Under the pieces are notes generated by a model. That model was not told where the DNA came from and ran no database searches. It was given only the letters and a program-made list of their open reading frames with translations. Below, piece by piece: positions 1 to 11,720 of a DNA stretch of 64,000 nt; within the stretch, counting starts at the first letter, position 1, and each line of letters opens with the position of its first letter. Both the position numbers and the translations under genes were made by a program. The DNA lies in contig JAJLRJ010000007.1 in the NCBI GenBank assembly GCA_024195265.1, positions 33,071,398 through 33,135,397 of the forward strand. The letters run 5' to 3'. The stretch comes from Dendrophyllia cribrosa (lineage: Eukaryota; Cnidaria; Anthozoa; Scleractinia; Dendrophylliidae).

Positions 1-795
1 AGAAAACGATATGCGATCTCGGATGGCAGAGCCTCGAAGCTCGCTGGGCTGTCAGCCGCCTATCCTTGATTGTCCAAGGCCTTGTGGACGTTGAAAGTCA
101 GATTCTGGTTAGGAGTACAAGTGGGCGTGTAACTAGACAATCCCAAGGTCAACACCACTTCTGGAATATCCTGCCCAGTATTTAATTTAGATTTCGTAGA
201 AATTGCGTAACTTTCAATAGCCCATTTTTTAAAAAAGTTATTTCTTTGTTTGTTCGACTTATACATCAAAATACGACAATTCTGCTTCCACACAAATCAG
301 CAACATAATTGCTTTGATTTCAAACGAGATAAAGACGATAAAGTCACGATCTACAATTTCTTTATTCTCCATCTTATGAAGCTTTCGTGCGTTCGAAATA
401 TTATACCTCGTTCTAGGAAATGTCTCTAAAATGGATACCCGTTCGTTCTAGACCAGGAGTCCCAAAATTACGACCCCGTTAGGCGGCACATACCCGTATA
501 GGTATTTTTGGGAAGTACCCCCTCCCCCACCTCCCCGGCATGCAGCCTTCCTGTGGGTATGAAAATATATTGGATGTTGGACGTTCAGGACTATTTTCCT
601 TGTCATCGGACGTGGCTGTTGAGACTGTAACTTGCGGTGGAGATGTGACAGAAACAGCTTTAAACCCACCAGCCGAAAACAGAACTGACAGCCAGCTGTA
701 GCTCACATCTGTAATAGTATCACTATTCTCAGATACTTTTGCTTGCTTTTGAGACGTCAATATAAAGTCGTATTGACGTCTCAAAAATCTAGACA
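1..795. other. No gene recognised
   Basis: Only short ORFs without recognisable domains. A small perfect hairpin built on GAGACGTCAATA and its complement sits at about 750-782, directly beside the foldback that starts at 796. Confidence 0.5.
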
Positions 796-984
796 AAACT
801 AATTTCGATTTTAAGGCGCGCGTTAATACTGCATTATATTGACGGCGTTGGAAGAAAATATATTCCGTCCCCGGGGTTCCGCCGCTTCGCGACTCCGCCC
901 AATACGGAATATATTTTCTCCCAACTAGCCGTCAATATAATGCAGTATTGCAATTGACACCTCAAAATCGAAATAAATTAGTTT
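796..984. repeat. Foldback MITE
   Basis: Two arms of about 75-80 bp are near-perfect reverse complements. The left begins AAACTAATTTCGATTTT and the right ends AAAATCGAAATAAATTAGTTT with a few indels. They flank a GC-rich loop at about 870-905. No coding potential. The arms share the motif TAATACTGCATTATATTGACGG. This is a non-autonomous foldback element of unknown superfamily. Confidence 0.75.
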
Positions 985-2301
985 ATAAGAGTATTGAAAA
1001 CATAACTTCGTAGCAGAATAAAGGCGTAGTGAAAGGGTGACACCCCCCCCCCCCCCCCCCCCCCCCATAAATGACTTGTATATTTATCTACCAAATATAC
1101 CCGAAAGACGATTTGAACATTAATTAAAATTGTACCAAAACGAAGGAAACAGACTTTATACATTTATACATTTCCAAAAACGGACGTTACTTCTGTGACT
1201 TTTCCACGGCAATTAATGTTCTTTCCTTGACCGATACCATAAGCACGCAGCAAATTCCAGTGTGCTACGCGTCACGCAATCTCTTTGCAACACATTGTGG
1301 GAAACTTCCGAACTGTCATATAGCGACTGTTGGAGTAAATAACGCTATGATATGATCTACAAGGCTCAGATATTCCAAACACAGCAATATAATGGATCGG
1401 AGTTCAGGATTGTCTTTATTATAAACGCAATTCAAGGTTCGGGTCAGTTTAATTTTCTGATGAAAAAGCGGGTAAGTGTTGATCGCTGTTATTTGTAAGG
1501 TCGCACAACATGATCGATGTTCGTGTCTCTACTCCGTATCCCAACAAACTGCTTAAAAGATATCATTTTAAGTTAGCAAAGGATAGATAAAGTTCTTCTG
1601 AAGTCTTTACGATTCTGAAAAAGGCTCTATCTCAAAGGAACTATGTTTAACGATAAACATTTGATGCGTAGTGGCGGCGCTCAGGTTCGTGTCACAAGTT
1701 CTCCTGGTGTCAAACTACCCTTCACATTTTGGTCTCTCGACGGGGCACTTTTAAAGTGCCGCCAGAAATATTTCACCACAGTAAACAACAGAAGTTGTGC
1801 TTCAAGACCGTCTTAATTTTGTTTTCAAACTCAACGTATCAATTGGGTTTCCACGGCGTTGAAATTGGTTCAAATTTGCTAATTTTTAAAATGGAAGAAA
1901 TCATGTTTCTTCTAACGGCCGAAATATTCTTATTTCAACTGCTAATCCAAAGTAAATAACAGTAGTGTGAAGAACAAGAGCGTGTTTATGTTGTGGCCAC
2001 ATTTTATTTATGTATGGCATCGCGTTTTTCTGTACGAGCGAGATGAAAATGTGTAATTTTTCGCCAGTTCCACAACTGAAAGGCCGCCGATTTGCCGTTT
2101 TTTAAACTTTGCCCGTTTTCGAAAAAAATAAAACGCGGTTACAATTTTTTAAGTTATTTTTGAAAATACTTTACTATAGAGATTATTTGGGCAAAATATG
2201 AAGAAATCCGAAATTTTGTGAGTGACGCCCGATTTTCGAAAATTTCAGACATTGGCTCTTAAATATTTTGGACAATCTGTATTTGGGGCAATGGAGATTG
2301 T
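985..2301. other. Intergenic, poly-C tract, no gene seen
   Basis: AT-rich sequence without a convincing ORF. The only notable structure is a 24-base C run at 1043-1066. The short ORFs crossing that run are glycine or proline artefacts. Confidence 0.5.
1043..1066. repeat. Poly-C homopolymer (24 nt)
   Basis: Uninterrupted C run read directly from the sequence. Length is likely polymorphic or uncertain in assembly. On the other strand it can form G-quadruplexes. Confidence 0.9.
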
Positions 2302-2401
2302 GGGCGCTTTCCATTCGACTAAAAATTCCGGTTTCAAATTCCGGGTATTCCGTGTGGCGAATGGAAGAGTATTTTCCGGTTGGTTGTTCCAGACCATCAC
2401 G
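2302..2401 (+). repeat. TTCCGG-rich interspersed repeat, copy 1
   Basis: Begins GGGCGCTTTCCATTCGACT and carries repeated AATTCCGG units. It is related to the copies at 2805-2928 (opposite strand) and 28461-28615 (same strand). The repeated ATTCCGGAAAT palindromes make small foldbacks. Non-coding. Confidence 0.7.
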
Positions 2402-2804
2402 TTTCAAGTTTCGCGCGAAAATACAAAATAAACCAAAGCAAAACAGTCAAAACAAATCTTACAAATGGCGGACTCGTTGCCTCTTTTACTTGCTTTGGAG
2501 TTGTTCGACGACCCTGAAGTTAAAACGAACGATATTTTAAACGAGAACGATGATATTATTTTTTTCAGTGCAGCTAGCTGTTAATCATGCGAAGGAATAT
2601 TCGTTTAATACATAAGCTTATAAGCATTTCTGTGCTACTTACTAGTCCTAGTTGTGGCCATATTTTCTGCTGTTGTACTAGCTATGTTACGTGAGCAATC
2701 ATGCTCGAGTAAGAGCTGTAAGCTTTCGGTGAAAAAAAAACGCCGTGCACTGATATTGAGACGCCATCTTGATTCCGGCTCGGAGAAACTGGGCCGAGCA
2801 GGAA

Positions 2805-2928
2805 TGGTAAAATGGAACGGTATTTTCCGGTTGTTCCGATTTTCCGGAATTTTATTCCGGGAAATTTACGTTCCATTCGCTTCCCAACCCGGAATTTCCG
2901 GAATTTTTGGTTGAATGGAAAGCGCCCT
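2805..2928 (-). repeat. TTCCGG-rich interspersed repeat, copy 2
   Basis: Read on the minus strand it starts GGGCGCTTTCCATTCAACC, like the other two copies, followed by an array of TTCCGGAA-type palindromes. It is a short interspersed repeat near-palindromic at unit level. Confidence 0.7.
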
Positions 2929-4123
2929 GTATTTCGGTCGCGTTACAGACACTTCAGTGATTATAGTTCTCGAGTAAGCAATACAATTGCCAATTATTTT
3001 GTTTTGTCCGATTGAATTGTATTTGAGACTAGAGAATAATATATTGGTTTCACAAAACCCGTGAAATAGACATGAGGTGAAATGGAGCATAAATTTAGGT
3101 TAAAAAATGGATGAATGGCAAATCTTTCAATTGCAAATCAATTAAACATATTTGTAAAGAGAAAAATTAAAGTAATTTCAATTTAAGTTTCTACACAGAA
3201 TCGTCATAACCACAACTCTACCACTGGGAACCCAAACGCTATATTGGCTATAACATAATCATTTAATAAAAATATTGTTATTTACCTGTGTTCCAGTGTC
3301 GTTTTGAGTCGTTTTGGAGGCGATTTGAATCAGAGCGAAGACAGTTGACCTTGCAAGTTTCAAATGTTATCTTGTCTGCCGCTTTATACATACGACGCGC
3401 CTATTACGTCTCAAGTTTCCATTATTATCAGTAATCGGGCAGAATGCCAAGTCACTTTTTGACGCCTGTTCTAGAAAGTTCTAGAAAATTCTGTTTGAAG
3501 TGTTTTTGAGATAGTATGGGTATAATTGTATTGAATATTTGGAAGGTTGATCAGTTAAATTACTGTGCAATATGATATTTTGCTGGGTGAAAGAATAGAC
3601 GAAGATTTCGTTGAAGAGTCAGTGAAAGTGTCGTAGATTCTGCAGGGTGAACAATGGAAGCTCACATCGAAATGAATGGGTTATCGGTAACGGGAACAGA
3701 TATGCAAATAAGCACTCACTTACTCCATTTTGTCACGTATATGTTTTAAATTAGTTTTGTTTCGAATGTGTTGCGTAACAAGAACAACGTGAAGCCAGCG
3801 ATAACAATAACTATGGTTTTGTAAACGAAATTGAACAACGATAAGCTTAAAGATGTTTTTTATTTGGAGTCCTTTGGTGAATAAACCAAATTTGTCTTTC
3901 ATGTCTTAGAGTGACACAAATTCGTATGTTTGAAATAGGAGGGAAATGAACACTTTTCTGCTATGCGGTAAAGGTCAACTTTCATATGTTGTCAGTGGAT
4001 CTGTTCCTTAAGTGAAATTATATCCAGTTGCGATTTTCTACTCGGAACAGTGCATGTAGACCTTAAATCTCACACATATCATATCGCGGATTACGGTACA
4101 TATTTTAAAAGATATCGAGCCGT

Positions 4124-4880
4124 GTTTATAATGCATCAATCAATTCCGGCTGTTACCATCTCCCCCCCGGGCATACCCCGGGGATTTGTAAGGCCCTATG
4201 TCCCTGGGGCGGGGACTTGTACAACAACGTGTTGTCCCGGGGGTTGGGGGCGGGGACAACTTGACCGATCGCCAGATCCATGCGGTCGTCGTGTCAGTAA
4301 ACAATGGAAGAATTCGCCGGGAAACCGACTACTTTTGTGGGCGATTGGCTTCAAAACCAAGGCATTGCAAAGTTAAAGAATTTGTTTGAAGGTAAGAAAC
4401 ACTTCTTGATGTGTATTTCAACGTAGGCTTTGAGGCGAGGAGCTGAAAAAGCAAAGTTGACAAGGGACGAAAAAACAAAGCACAGCATCAGGCTGCTGAC
4501 GCATAAACAGAAATGTCCGATAGTCCAAAGTCGTGCATCCGATCAAAGAAACAACGTTAAATATGTCTTTATACATTCTGATTGATAGACGTTTTGTTAG
4601 AACTTTCACAGAGCCAGCAACTTTCTTTTCGGTGATCTGATGTTACATTATTAAACGTGCTTGTAATATATGTTTCTTTAACTTTTGTAATTTTTGTTGC
4701 TTTTCTCTTGCCCAGAGGCGAGGAATTTGTAGTTTCTGGCAGCCTGGGGGCGGGAAATTTGTAGTTCCACGAAAAAAAAACACAAATCCCTGGCGGTTGG
4801 CCCGGGGGGGGGGGGGGGGGGGGGGGGGGGTTGGGTTGATGGTAACAGTCGGAATTGATTGGTGCATAATTTAAACACAC
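4124..4880. repeat. Inner foldback with 27-nt G run
   Basis: The left arm near 4124-4170 (ATGCATCAATCAATTCCGGC, then TGTTACCATC) is mirrored at about 4840-4880. GC-rich stretches beside each arm include a run of 27 Gs at 4804-4830. The short proline-rich ORFs on the minus strand here are artefacts of that run. Confidence 0.6.
4304..4391 (+). CDS. Possible captured first exon (ATG plus splice donor)
   Basis: An ATG opens 29 codons beginning MEEFAGKPTTFVGDWLQNQG, followed by a phase-1 splice donor (GAAG then GTAAGAAAC). The pattern FVGDWLQNQGIAKLKNLF recalls the first helices of SAM-like domains, but this is too short to assign. It lies inside a transposon-like TIR element, so it may be a transduplicated host exon or part of a spliced transposon gene. 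No downstream exon was found. Confidence 0.3.
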
Positions 4881-5868
4881 TGTACATTGCGTTACGAGTT
4901 AAAAAGATGCATTTGGCAAAGTGTTAATTGATACAATCTGCAAAAGGTTGCGTGCAAGCCGTGAGTTGGCTGATCGATAACGTGCTCTTATCTCGACTCA
5001 TATCATGCATTTTAGCAAGTGTGTCAATGAACTCATAGTATTGTATAAAAATTTATACGAAACACTTGGAGAACATTTATATATGTAAAGAAATACATGT
5101 GAGCAATATTACAAGATCTGGCTGAAAATGCAGATAATAGAGAATGCAACATGGAAACAGAAATGAACCAAAAAATTCTAGCGTAATTGTTCTACGCAGG
5201 AAAAAGGTCAAGTGGCATATTTTATTGAGATAATTTGCAATGCATTTGTTAAAGATGTGATGGCTTAAGTGTTAAGAACTAACAGATTTAATATAAACAT
5301 GTATCTTGGAGTCTTACTTTTTAAACTGAAACATGGTTTAGATAGCATTAAACAGTATCTTCTTCGACTCATGTTTGATATGGTCTCACCTAGTGTTTAC
5401 TCTTGAATAACTTATTACGAGAAGTATAGATCGCATGTACGAAACTACAGAAAGTACCACGTGATAATGATTTTCCCGCCGTTTCTCACTCAGTTTTCAC
5501 AGCTATTTGTAAAAGCCTCCAGTATTACACTACGGAATGTCTAGTGTTAAAACTAATGTTACTGTTCTACTCAGTTGTTCAACAACGTGATTTGTGATCT
5601 GTATTCTTTAATTAGTCCACTTATGTTAAGAAAAATAATCCGGATTGCTGTTAGTTTTCTATCTTGCTTCCGACAGTTGGCCTTCATCGCAAGCTCAATG
5701 CTCAACAAAATCTTATTTTGAAAAATAAATCGCAATGGATTCTACACTGTGAATCTTCGATTGTGGAGAAGTTACACTACTAGCTATACTTCGAATTCTT
5801 AATTTTTTATGTACATTTAAAGCCCGATTTCACTACTCGTAGAGTTCTTGTTAACTCAATTTGCATTA

Positions 5869-6255
5869 AAGGGACACTGTCACCTATTTTTAGTATCACT
5901 TTGAAAAGCCAAAAAACATATTTGTTTCAATGGAAACCTTAAAATAATGGTCCAGTTTTGTTAACAAATACTCTGTCAGTGCACAGAAACTAGTATTCGT
6001 TATCTTTGGCTGCGGATGGCCAGGATGGAAATGGATTGCAACTTGAAAAAAATTGGCCAATTTTTTCAAGTTCCTCCCAAGAGTCGTGGAAAAATCGCAG
6101 AAAAACTTATTATGGTTTGTTCTTCTTTGAAGAAATCACTTAACATTATCTTATTGGTGTTTTAAAAGCAATTTTATGTTTGAGCAAAGGTACTTTGTCA
6201 CATATTTAGTGTATTTTGACCAAAACACAGCAAAATCTGCGTGACAATGCCCCTT
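5869..6255. repeat. MITE with GGGACACTGTCACC ends
   Basis: The ends AAGGGACACTGTCAC and GTGACAATGCCCCTT are imperfect inverted repeats flanked by TTAA on both sides. A related segment in the opposite orientation is at 20404-20610; both share the stretch around GATGGAAATGGATTGCAACT. Non-coding and nested in the 3.2-kb TIR element. Confidence 0.6.
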
Positions 6256-6465
6256 AAATAATAATGGAAACTTGAGATGTAATAGGCGCGTTGTATTTAC
6301 GAAGCGGCAGACAAGATAATATTTGAAACTTGCAAGGTCAACCGTCTTCTGTCTTATTCAAATCGCTTCCAAAACGACTCAAAAAGACACAGGAACACAG
6401 ATAAATAACAATATTTTTATTAAATGATTATGTATTATAGCTAATACAGCGTTTGCGTTCCCTGT

Positions 6466-7429
6466 GACTCTACCAATAACTCCAATAATAAAATAATCGT
6501 TATTTAGAATGCTTTTAAGTTCATCTTCCAACAGACCCCTGATAAAAAAACAACTTAATTACACCCTACTATTTATGCGATTTCACTTCTATTCATGCAA
6601 ACTCCACAACAAATCAATTACCCTATTCGATCCTGATTTTATCCACCAAATCTCCATGAAATACCAGTTAGAAAAATTGTGTTCATTTACACATCGCCAG
6701 AGAAGCCATCGATTTACGATGTGTTCCGCCGTCGTTGTCGTAAATAATTTTAACGTTTATGTTTAAGCTTTTTCTAAAAACATGAATGAAAGGCTTTTTC
6801 ATTATTACGTCTCACGATTCTTCATTGGAAGATTACACCTCGAAAGACTGGAGAATAAGAACATTAAAGAAATAACGAAGCGGGACGTTGAGTTGTTAAA
6901 AATAATTGTTGAGAAAAGAAAAACACGAGGAGCGAAAGTTGTACACTACAGCACCAGAAGAACTCGACAAATATCTTGCAGAGTTTATACGCTCCGTTAG
7001 ACTCGACAGAAAGATGAAGAAGATTACGAACCCTGAAGTTTAAGAAGCCTCATTTCGAGTTTTGAGAGGCGCTTTAAGAAAAACAATTATAATTAGCCTG
7101 TGCCATCAGCGATAGACAATTTGAGTTGACTCGAAAATGTCCACAGTCAAAACAGAAAGAACTCAAGAAAGTTGACCGTGGTAACAAGGACAAAGCTGCT
7201 GCGCCGTGAACTGAAAAAGAAATCGAAATCCTTCAACGACTTCTTCCACTGGTGAAAGTGCAGCAAGCACGAGTAAAATGCCACTGAAAATATTTGAAGG
7301 TGCCGTGATAAGTGCAGTCAGTGGAGGCCAATTTACTATTTCGGTCAACACTATTACCACCTCACCTACAATTCAAACCGAGAGCTCAGTCACTCATGAT
7401 CATACCGAAACGAATGAAGTCAGACTCAG
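6466..7429. other. No gene recognised
   Basis: Several short plus-strand ORFs (6509-6766, 6782-7000) show no recognisable domain, and no splice structure supports them. Otherwise AT-rich sequence. Confidence 0.4.
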
Positions 7430-8304
7430 TGGTAGTGGTCCAGCGTTTTACGCCGTTTTACTGTCTTCCCCTAGATCTTCCGTCTTCCCCTCGTTACCTA
7501 TGTTTAATCATGACGTCATTAAGGGAATCCCTTTTGTGTTATGCCTGCATACTAGTTTTGTCTTCCTACATACTAATTTGGATTTCCTTTTCATGACGTC
7601 ACAACTTGGATTTCCTGCATACTAACTTGGATTTCCTGCATTCTAATTTGGATTTCCGCGTCCTTTTCAAAACAATAGAAACAATAGACACGCCCAGGCA
7701 TGCCCGGTCCATACCAACCCTAATTGGTCATTCAAGAATCTATTATTCCTGTGAATAAAAACGCGCAGATTTTTGAAAGCGTTATCATTTCCCAGTCAAC
7801 TAGAGTAAATATATTTTTCCAAGATGTTTCCAAACATTCATTTCAAATAGAGTTCTAAACCTCTTCTGACGACAGACGAAATGCAAAAATTCCAGCGCAA
7901 ACATGCGAATTGTATTTGAATGCTATGCTTGGGAAGTTGTGTAGAGAAAGCTTGGAATGAACTGACATGCGATTTTCAAAGTCTCATTCAACTGTTAAGC
8001 TAAACCGAGTTAAATTTAGAGTTTCTTACTGAATGTTTCAAGAAGGTATGAACCGGGCATGCCTGGGCGTGTCTATTGTTTCTATTGTTTTGAAAAGGAC
8101 GCGGAAATCCAAATTAGAATACTGGAAAATCCATTAGTATGCAGGAAGACAAAATTAGTATACATGAAGACAACATTAGTATGCAAGGATAACGCAAAAG
8201 GGATTCCCTTAATTACGTCATGATTAACCATAGGTAATAAGGGGAAGTCGGAAGACCTAGGGGAAGACTGTAAAACGGCGTAAAATGCTGGACCACTATT
8301 ACTA
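7430..8304. mobile_element. 875-bp TIR element with about 260-bp arms
   Basis: Left arm 7430-7715 and right arm 8047-8304 are inverted copies. Outer ends read AGTGGTAGTGGTCCAGC against its near-complement; inner ends share GGGCATGCCTGGGCGTGTC. Each arm contains short subrepeats of the type GCATACTAATTTGGATTTCC. About 330 bp of unrelated loop lies between. No ORF of note. It is a foldback-type non-autonomous transposon. Confidence 0.75.
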
Positions 8305-8465
8305 GACTACGATTAAACTCCCTGTATATTTTAGCATATCAGGTAAATTCCGTACGCGCGCATTTTCTATGTACTTTTCTCTTATATTTCATGTATGTGT
8401 ATTTATATGGAACAAGACTGAAAAACATGTTTATGAAACAAAGAGACGAGACAAATAGTTCAACA

Positions 8466-8760
8466 AGTTGAACTCCGTGAGACATATCGCGGGGACAAAA
8501 TGTCCCAAGATTGGTGTTGCACAGTTATGATAGTATCAGTTCACAAGAGGGGACGTGTCGCTGCAACATGTCCCTGAGACATGTTCCGCGACATTTTCAT
8601 GTGGTGTGCAAGCGCTATGATTTTTTCCCTGCTACATGTCCCCGTTACACTCCCTGCTACATGTTCTTCAGTGTGTACTACACAAATTTTTGTCGCTGCT
8701 ACATGTCGCTGCGACATGTCCCTGCTACATGACCCCTCGTACGTGTCTGACCACCCATGC
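8466..8760. repeat. ACATGT-rich interspersed repeat
   Basis: Multiple units of GCTACATGTC, GCGACATGTCCC and GGGGACA resemble the terminal units of the TIR element at 42050-42820 (GGGGACATGTTGC, GGGAACATG). It is probably a diverged, end-degraded relative. Short ORFs on both strands here are repeat artefacts. Confidence 0.5.
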
Positions 8761-8971
8761 TGGTTAAGGTACATCTTCAATCTGTTGCAATACGATTATC
8801 TATGTTGTAGTGAAATTATGATTTTGGTGCAATTTTATCTGCACTGGTTCAAATTTATTTTGAACCAGTGCAAAATATTTGAATTGGAGCAAAATATTTT
8901 CACCAGGGCAAAATATTTGCACTGGTGTATAACTATATTCTACTGTTCAAATGTTGTTGACAATAGTCCAC

Positions 8972-9112
8972 TTTCGATATATTAAAATTCAACTAGAAAC
9001 AAAAGACATCACTACAAGGCTTAGGGGAATAAACCATACAAATCCCTGCTATCATTCCCCTAAGCCTCGCAGTGATGTCTTTTGTTTCAAGTTGAATTTT
9101 AATATATCGAAA
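8972..9112. repeat. Near-perfect palindromic MITE (about 141 bp)
   Basis: The arms TTTCGATATATTAAAATTCA and complement, through AGGCTTAGGGGAAT and complement, surround a loop of about 22 bp. Only a few mismatches separate the arms, so the insertion is young or the element is kept as a hairpin. Non-coding. Confidence 0.85.
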
Positions 9113-9284
9113 TTGGGGTATTCAAATTTAAAAAGCCAGAAACGCTTTATCACAATATTCATCTCTATATTATAGAGATAGAGAAGAATAGATAATCGTA
9201 TTGCAACAGACTAAAATTGCAGTTCAGCCACAGAACAAATCATCAAGTCTTTCAGTGAGAACTATAAACACTTGAAATAAAATA

Positions 9285-9425
9285 TTAAGCCCCCCTTCTC
9301 TTAAGTGACTTATTTACTTATTTTACTTTGAGCCCCCCCCCCCCCCCTCTTTGCTTTGATTTTACTTTATGCCCCCCCCCCCCTGATTTTCCAACCCCCC
9401 TCCCCGATAATTATTGCACAGTCCC
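9285..9425 (-). repeat. Solo end of the GGGACTGTGC-type TIR element
   Basis: The right edge reads GATAATTATTGCACAGTCCC followed by TTA. This matches the termini of the 1.1-kb element at 46233-47360, including the adjacent C/G-rich blocks. Only this terminal part is present, so it is a truncated or internally deleted copy. Confidence 0.65.
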
Positions 9426-9952
9426 TTATTGAGATAGTTATAACAGTTAATTTATTTAAGTAGTGATGGGGAGAGCGAATCATAATTTTTAACCTAAAAT
9501 CTGGGCAGGAAAAAAGGCCACAATTGTTAATACTAATAAATGGGAGAAGGCCGCAATTCATCAGCAAAATTATAAACCCTAAACAGCGCGACTATAATAC
9601 TCGAAGAGTTCTAGTTCCACACTAATTCCATTGTTTTCTTTTGTTTACTTTTGACTATTAATCAATGACTGTATAATTTTGTTTCACGGGTTTTGTGAAA
9701 TCACTGTAATAGTCGATTGTCTCATTTTCACTTAATAAAAGGTGAATGTATTTTATATCAATACATAAACATAATTTAGTGAATTGTCACTGATACTTTT
9801 AAAAATTTCCAATTCACTCCAATGATGACTATAGCGATATTAGTTCCGTGGGACAAACGTTACCATTAATACGGCAACAACTAGAACACGAATTTGGGCC
9901 GTTTGGAAGTATACTGGAGGCTTTCAAATAATCTTACATCCACGACATCTTT

Positions 9953-10666
9953 AAGGTTACAGTGTACCTTCGGGGGTGTCTCCAATATAACAGCTCTATC
10001 GTCTTAAGATTACACTTGATATACCTAAACCCAGATATCAAATTAAAGCTTATAGAGCTGGCTATCTAAATATGGAAACCATTTGGTAATAAAATGAATT
10101 TTTTACGACGTCTAAATTCGAACGTCCGAATCAGCTTTAAAACGCTATAACTCAAAGCGATTATTGTATTTTGCTAATTTGATTTGTTCTCGGGTTTCCG
10201 GACACAAAGCGCTAAAAAAACGTGTCGGCGATTTTCCATATTCAGTTGCAGTGAAAAGCTACAGAATATTTTCGAAAAAGGGTGAAAAAAAAATTGGAGT
10301 AATCGCACGAAATGGCTCTTGACGAAAAAGTTTTCGGAAATAAGAAATTCGCCGAAACGTTTTTGTTGATTATATGTAAGCCTAGCTTCTGTCCAAATTT
10401 GAGGAAAATCGAACGAATTTCCTTTGAGTTGTAGCTCTTTAAAGTGTCCCCTACAAGCGAAAAATTAACTTTGAGAAAACAGCGCTTAGAAAAACATATC
10501 GCTTCAAAAACAAACTCCGCCCACAAAAGTTATACCGTCATTTCTCCGTCAATTTTCTCTATTTTTCGATAATTTTTTTTTGGATGAAAGTTCATTCTGT
10601 AAACTTTATTTTGACGCCAAAAAAAAAATTCAATAAATTTTCGATCTGAAGGTACACTGTAACCTT
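9953..10666. mobile_element. 714-bp element with 19-bp perfect TIRs
   Basis: The termini AAGGTTACAGTGTACCTTC and its exact reverse complement enclose 0.7 kb of AT-rich sequence. The minus-strand ORF at 10242-10526 has no known domain. No unambiguous target duplication was seen. Non-autonomous DNA transposon. Confidence 0.7.
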
Positions 10667-10821
10667 AATACAAGTACGTAAACCTCTGTGAATACGAACA
10701 ATTGCCTTTGTCCTAGTATCCGTACGTATTTGATTGTGTCGACGAAGGAGACGTTTCCTAATCTTGTCGGCTAGGCGGAACGAATCGAGAAAAGTGTCGG
10801 TACCAAATCTGCGCCATCTTG

Positions 10822-10896
10822 AAACGTCACAATAGTATCCAGCATGCTTAGCGCGTCGTCAAACGTCACAATAGTATCCCGCATGCTTAGCGCGTG
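10822..10896. repeat. Two-copy 39-bp tandem repeat
   Basis: The unit AAACGTCACAATAGTATCC plus a GCATGCTTAGCGCGT tail occurs twice in tandem, differing at one base in the shared part. Confidence 0.8.
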
Positions 10897-11018
10897 TTTT
10901 GAACCAGAAACATGCTTGAAACGCGAATGCCATGTCACAACGAGGTACCTAAGGAGACGCACTTTAATCTGTGATTACTTCTAGTATATTAAACTGAGTG
11001 TATTTGATTTAGACTTAC

Positions 11019-11210
11019 CTGCACAGTTTATGCATCCTCGAACATGGCTATCATTTACAATTTTTCCAGAAAGGTCCCGATATTGAATAACCGCCGAACC
11101 ACAATGAGTATTTCCGAGTGAAAAGCCGTCGCAAGTTTCCGTATTCTGATTTAGAGTACAATTGTCTGCGTCATCGTTGAGACACCTCTGGCATTTGTTT
11201 GGACCATTAG
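11019..11210 (-). CDS. LU (three-finger) domain exon, paralogue
   Basis: This 192-nt exon is bounded by an acceptor (TTTTCTGCAAG) and a canonical donor (GTAAGT), phase 1 at both ends. It encodes a Cys-rich segment with CQRC, a C near NTET, and the block LGNTHCGSAV ending RGCINCA. It aligns with the exon at 22150-22347 (CNFC, LGTTHCGSVKY, RGCFDCA). It therefore codes for the first half of a Ly6/uPAR-type domain from a second gene of the same family, or an alternative exon. Its signal-peptide exon and CC..D.CN exon were not found within the window. Confidence 0.6.
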
Positions 11211-11687
11211 CTTGCAGAAAACAAAAGTAAAAATAAGATTTTACAACTCCATACAAGTGAAAACCAAGACAGTCCTTAATACATATTAAGTTATTTGAAA
11301 TTGCGACAGGCAAGGAGCAACAGGCTATTAGATAAAATCTTGTTACATGCTACGGATGTGATGTTACGAATACGCAACATCCAACGTCAGTTGCACTTGG
11401 CTGCTAGGTCGTGACGATGGATGTTGCACATCCGTAACATGCTTATGAAAATTTTAGCTTATCTGTTGCTCCTTCGCAATTTTGGTAATATTATACATGA
11501 CCTAGAAGCAAAAAAAGTGAACCACTCGGATCATATTTAGCGACACCGAAAAATCGATATTGTGATTTTTAAATATGCATGAATGCATCTCATCAAAGTA
11601 TGACCTGGATGCTACAATTAATTTGGAAAGATAATACGGAGCTTTATTTCTTATCAGTAAAGGGAAATGGTATAAGCAACATACAAC

Positions 11688-11720
<33 letters not shown>

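Larger units (their letters stand above)
3222..6465. mobile_element. 3.2-kb TIR element with about 205-bp inverted arms
   Basis: Left arm 3222-3428 and right arm 6259-6465 are diverged reverse complements. The outer ends read about GGGAACCCAAACGCT on the left and its complement on the right; the inner ends share CAAGTTTCCATTATTAT. The interior holds no transposase ORF. It holds a second foldback (4124-4880), a MITE (5869-6255) and a possible captured host exon (4304-4391). Read as a non-autonomous DNA transposon. A clear target duplication was not found, so superfamily is unassigned. Confidence 0.65.

Noticed and set aside
4569..4887. Proline-rich ORFs on the minus strand
   Set aside because: They translate the 27-nt G run in three frames; no other coding evidence.
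10822..10896. Possible CRISPR-like repeat
   Set aside because: Only two adjoining copies with no spacers, in a eukaryotic context.
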